From: an uncultured Bacteroidaceae bacterium
Lineage (GTDB): Bacteria; Bacteroidota; Bacteroidia; Bacteroidales; Bacteroidaceae
NCBI GenBank assembly: GCA_934293005.1
Contig: CAKQYA010000011.1
Location: 1-64,000 of the forward strand
Length of the DNA: 64,000 bases
Reading direction: 5' to 3'
Position numbers and translations under genes: made by a program. The notes below the pieces were generated by a model. It saw nothing but the letters and a program-made list of their open reading frames with translations, ran no database searches and was not told the DNA's origin. Every line of letters starts with the position of its first letter. Within the stretch, counting starts at the first letter, position 1. This document shows positions 61,194 through 64,000 of this stretch, piece by piece.

Positions 61194-62229
61194 GCAATTT
61201 TACCGCCCTTTCAAAAGCACATTTAAAATAATATCCTTCTGCTATCTTTTCACTCACTTTCACCACATTCTCTTTCATCTTCCTGTATTCCTCATCTGTA
61301 ACACCTGCTATCACTTCATCTATTTCGGTGAGCGAATCGACTGTTATGCCTATTCCATGCGCCTCAACAAATGCTGCCAGACCAGCTTTCTTGGATATTA
61401 TGACTGGAGCATGGCAACGCAAATAGAGCGATACTTTGTGAGGATTATTGTACGACATGTATTCGCCAATCTTTCCTCTTCCATCAATGAGCGATTCGCC
61501 ATACCATGACAAACCGAAGTCGCCTTTATTCACCTTCATCAGGTCCATGTCCACTGCATATCCCTCATACTCTGCTCTCGCACCTTTATTTATCAGTTCA
61601 TCATGATAATGATTTCCATACAGATAAAGCATAGACTTTTTGAGTCGGTTGGACAAATCATACACAAATTTATTGCTCTTAGGATTCATGTTGCCAAGAA
61701 AAAACATCGTCTTGCATTCCCCTTCTGTCTCTTTGCGTTGCGACATTATTGGCTCTGGCGACAAATAGTCGAATATGCCCAGCGTGGTGAGTTTGGCAGG
61801 ACATCCCTGTGCCTCAAGCCAAGCCTTCATCGTCTCATTATGAGCAATCACCACATCACTGTGTCCAAGCCTCGCCATTTCTTGTTCTGGGGTGAGGCGT
61901 TTGCTGCGGAATGAGTTCAAGTCGTGAATCTGAGTGATTACCTTAGCTCCTTTCCAATGGGCCACATTGCACATAGCCTCATAATATTTCTTCAGCGGAT
62001 ATTGCAGCACCAGCACATCGCCCTTGCGCACCTGACACATGGCCTTAACAATGCCAAACAGGTTGCGGAAGAAATGACGCAACGCTCCCCTTCCTACAGT
62101 ATGAGCCAGTCCTATATTGACAAAACCCATGCGCTGCATCGTTGTCTCTATGTCTGTCTTGGCTTTGTTGCCTGCAGAAGTGATGTCTTTGTAATTGCGA
62201 GAAATATAGCAATATCTCATATATTCCAT
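61177..62229 (-). CDS. Glycosyltransferase, galactofuranosyltransferase-like
   Basis: A 350-residue GT-B-type protein. It starts MEYMRYCYISRNYKDITSAG and contains GDVLVLQYPLKKYYEAMCNV, TQIHDLNSF, FLGNMNPKSN and a C-terminal donor-site region YMSYNNPHKVSLYLRCHAPV, resembling bacterial beta-1,6-galactofuranosyltransferases of capsule and LPS synthesis. The sugar is inferred from family likeness only. Its last residues LLSRCS and its stop codon are encoded by the family A repeat at 61126-61193, so the C-terminus was reshaped by the insertion. It is divergent from the GT90 gene. Confidence 0.78.
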   Translation of the reverse strand: MEYMRYCYISRNYKDITSAGNKAKTDIETTMQRMGFVNIGLAHTVGRGALRHFFRNLFGIVKAMCQVRKGDVLVLQYPLKKYYEAMCNVAHWKGAKVITQIHDLNSFRSKRLTPEQEMARLGHSDVVIAHNETMKAWLEAQGCPAKLTTLGIFDYLSPEPIMSQRKETEGECKTMFFLGNMNPKSNKFVYDLSNRLKKSMLYLYGNHYHDELINKGARAEYEGYAVDMDLMKVNKGDFGLSWYGESLIDGRGKIGEYMSYNNPHKVSLYLRCHAPVIISKKAGLAAFVEAHGIGITVDSLTEIDEVIAGVTDEEYRKMKENVVKVSEKIAEGYYFKCAFERAVKLLSRCS

Positions 62230-62308
62230 GTTTGAATTAGCTGTATGAATTTAAAGATAAACATATATGATATTCATTCTTTAAATACTTTTCCCTATTG
62301 ATTTACTG

Positions 62309-62316
62309 CAAAGGTA
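62309..62316 (-). promoter_or_regulatory. -7 box TACCTTTG for the galactofuranosyltransferase-like gene
   Basis: Exact TAnnTTTG fit on the - strand, about 80 bases before its start, back to back with the GT90 promoter. Confidence 0.6.
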
Positions 62317-62328
62317 CAATTTTTTTTA

Positions 62329-62336
62329 TAACTTTG
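62329..62336 (+). promoter_or_regulatory. -7 box TAACTTTG for the GT90 gene
   Basis: Exact TAnnTTTG fit followed by GC, 31 bases before the ATG at 62367. It rules out the upstream TTG start. Confidence 0.65.
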
Positions 62337-62366
62337 CAATCAATTAACCATCATGTATTTCGTTTT

Positions 62367-63341
62367 ATGCTGTCAAAACTATACTACAAGCTGCATAGTG
62401 GCAAGAATAACAAGTTCATTTATCTAGTCAAGAACTACCTTTCTCTACTCATACCCAACTCCATATTCAGAGCCAAACTGCAAGCTGCATTGAAAAGCAT
62501 TGACACACGTGCTGACAAGGGTTATATTCTTAAGCGAGTGGACTACTACTGCAAGCTCACACCTGGATCCATTGTTCCGAACAACTCACCATGCATAGGC
62601 AAACATGACAAGCAGTGGCACAAGGTCTATTGGTTCGATTCTCGCGAATACACACGATGGTTCACACCTTCTCTCCATTGGGTATTCCGTCCTGGCGACA
62701 TCAATTTCATCCCTGAGTCACCTTCGATAGTCAAAAGTCGACCCATATCAGAAGACGATGCCAATGCCAACGGAGTGATACTCAAACTAAACAAAGTGCG
62801 GCATTTCATCTTTGTCAACGACCCTGTTCCTTTCCGTGAAAAAAAAGACATTGCCATCTTCCGAGGAAAAGTGAAAGACAAACCACAAAGAGTGGCCTTC
62901 TTTGAGAAATACTTTTCTAACCCTATGTGCAATCTTGGCGACATAAGCCGCTATCCAGAGCATAATGAATGGCATGTGGAGAAAATGACCATAGCCGACC
63001 ATCTGAAATACAAGTTCATACTTGCTCTTGAAGGCAATGACGTGGCAAGCAACCTGAAATGGGTCATGTCATCCAATTCGGTGGCCGTGATGCCTCGCCC
63101 CACATGCGAAACATGGTTTATGGAAGGCACACTCATCCCTAACTATCATTACATAGAGATAAAACCCGACTTCTCCGACCTTGAAGAGCGGCTGAATCAC
63201 TACATTCAGCATCCAAATGAAGCTGAATCAATCATCAAGCATGCGCACGAATATGTAAATCAGTTTAAAGACAAGAAGCGCGAGGACATCATTTCACTAC
63301 TTGTACTGGATAAGTATTTCAGGATGACAGGACAAAAGTAA
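62367..63341 (+). CDS. GT90 family glycosyltransferase (LPS/capsule)
   Basis: A 324-residue protein of the CAP10/LpsA-like GT90 family. It shows AIFRGKVKDKPQRVAFFEKY near residue 165, the core YKFILALEGNDVASNLKWVM with its Glu-Gly-x-D, and MPRPTCETWFMEGTLIPNYH, which are hallmarks of the family. Such enzymes add xylose, glucose or related sugars to surface glycans. The start at 62367 (MLSKLYYKLHSG) follows the promoter box. The next gene, a Kdo-kinase-like protein, starts 14 bases downstream, so the two probably form an operon. Confidence 0.85.
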   Translation: MLSKLYYKLHSGKNNKFIYLVKNYLSLLIPNSIFRAKLQAALKSIDTRADKGYILKRVDYYCKLTPGSIVPNNSPCIGKHDKQWHKVYWFDSREYTRWFTPSLHWVFRPGDINFIPESPSIVKSRPISEDDANANGVILKLNKVRHFIFVNDPVPFREKKDIAIFRGKVKDKPQRVAFFEKYFSNPMCNLGDISRYPEHNEWHVEKMTIADHLKYKFILALEGNDVASNLKWVMSSNSVAVMPRPTCETWFMEGTLIPNYHYIEIKPDFSDLEERLNHYIQHPNEAESIIKHAHEYVNQFKDKKREDIISLLVLDKYFRMTGQK

Positions 63342-63355
63342 TAGAAATATATAAT

Positions 63356-64000
63356 ATGAAGATAGAAATAAATCCAAAATACGAGCATCTGCGTTCATTC
63401 ATCAAAAGTCTGCCAGAAGTATTTGACCACTCAGGCGAACTGGTGTACGACAGTCGAAACAAGGTAAGGATATTCACTATTGAAGGTGAAAAGATAGTGG
63501 TAAAGCGATTCAAGACACCTTTGTTTTTCCAACGCTTTGACTATACCTTCATACGTCCCAGCAAAGCGCGACGAGCATACATCTATGGCATAAGGCTCAT
63601 AGACTTGCATATCAGCACTCCCGAACCAATTGCTTTCATCGAAGTTTATGAAAATGGGCTCTTTCACCAAGGCTATTTCATCTCAACCTACTGCGGTGAC
63701 CCAGACATGCGTATACTCAGAGAAGAACCAGAAGGCCACGACAGCTTAATGCTGGCCTTTGTGCACTTTCTCATCAGCATGCATGAAAAAGGCTTTATAC
63801 ATGGCGACACCAACCTGTCCAACTTCCTTTATCATGAAGACAGCTCAGCAGAATATGGCTACCAGATAACCACTATAGACACAAACCGCTCTACTTTTAG
63901 TCCGATGCCGACTAAAAAAGCATGTCTAAAATCGCTTATGCGCATCACTCATGAGAGGCATGCTCTGCACATTATTATACGAATGTATGCTGAAATGAGA
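63356..64000 (+). CDS. Lipopolysaccharide (Kdo/WaaP-type) kinase family protein, partial
   Basis: An open frame of 215 codons running off the window end. It begins MKIEINPKYEHLRSFIKSLP. The kinase N-lobe lysine is likely in GEKIVVKRFKTPL. The catalytic loop is FIHGDTNLSNFLY with His149, Asp151 and Asn156, and the metal-binding Asp is in TTIDTNRSTF. This matches small bacterial kinases that phosphorylate lipid A-core sugars (KdkA/WaaP type). It follows the GT90 gene by 14 bases. Together with the GT genes this suggests LPS core assembly. Confidence 0.8.
   Translation, partial: MKIEINPKYEHLRSFIKSLPEVFDHSGELVYDSRNKVRIFTIEGEKIVVKRFKTPLFFQRFDYTFIRPSKARRAYIYGIRLIDLHISTPEPIAFIEVYENGLFHQGYFISTYCGDPDMRILREEPEGHDSLMLAFVHFLISMHEKGFIHGDTNLSNFLYHEDSSAEYGYQITTIDTNRSTFSPMPTKKACLKSLMRITHERHALHIIIRMYAEMR

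Noticed and set aside
62298..62366. Longer start for the GT90 gene at an upstream TTG
   Set aside because: The TAACTTTG promoter box lies inside this extension.

Overview
The window looks like a chromosomal segment of a Bacteroidales bacterium, most likely a Prevotella-type member of the Prevotellaceae. The basis is the TAnnTTTG-type promoter boxes in front of many genes, a succinylornithine-type carbamoyltransferase, a hybrid two-component regulator of the Bacteroidetes kind, CE1-CE6 and GH5 enzymes ending in a short lysine-terminated sorting-like tail, and OmpA-type barrels. The genus call is inference; no rRNA or tRNA gene was found.

Region 1-723 is non-coding and packed with palindromic repeats. 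From 724 to about 11,300 come housekeeping genes: an OmpA-family porin, an acyltransferase, parE-coaD-S41 protease, ybeY, succinylornithine carbamoyltransferase, lgt and ychF. From 11,524 to 24,027 lie purL, paired half-size chromate transporters, an M16 peptidase, a PfkB kinase overlapping a DEAD-box helicase, a C26-M19 peptidase fusion and an FKBP isomerase.

Region 24,500-52,500 is a loose carbohydrate-use region without a SusC/SusD pair. It holds a three-module secreted glycan-binding-like protein divergent from a hybrid two-component regulator (HTCS), a two-domain CE1-CE6 esterase, a GH5 glycanase, a GH43-family protein, a DUF4861 protein and a GH3 beta-xylosidase/glucosidase. It is interrupted by leuS, a YitT-family membrane protein, a Dabb protein, a HAD phosphatase and a PutA-type proline catabolic enzyme. 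Together the enzymes fit hemicellulose (acetylated or feruloylated xylan) breakdown, with the HTCS as the likely regulator.

Region 52,900-64,000 holds argS, an RG-rich secreted protein, rnhB with an SDR dehydrogenase, a barrel protein, dusB, a reverse-order rubrerythrin, a GNAT acetyltransferase, and then surface-glycan genes: a galactofuranosyltransferase-like protein, a GT90 transferase and a Kdo-kinase-like gene that runs off the end.

The most unusual content is the intergenic DNA. Family A is a 187-bp TA-flanked, hairpin-forming element (three full-length copies plus internally deleted ones). Family B is built on AACCCAAATCGGTCATTAGA arms (one 196-bp copy, one deleted 82-bp copy, several minimal palindromes and half-sites). 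Family C is a 115-bp element of three AAGTATCC-type units, present twice, whose two copies differ by matched changes that keep a long stem intact. Some A and B copies overlap stop or start codons of neighbouring genes, and one supplies the C-terminus of Lgt.
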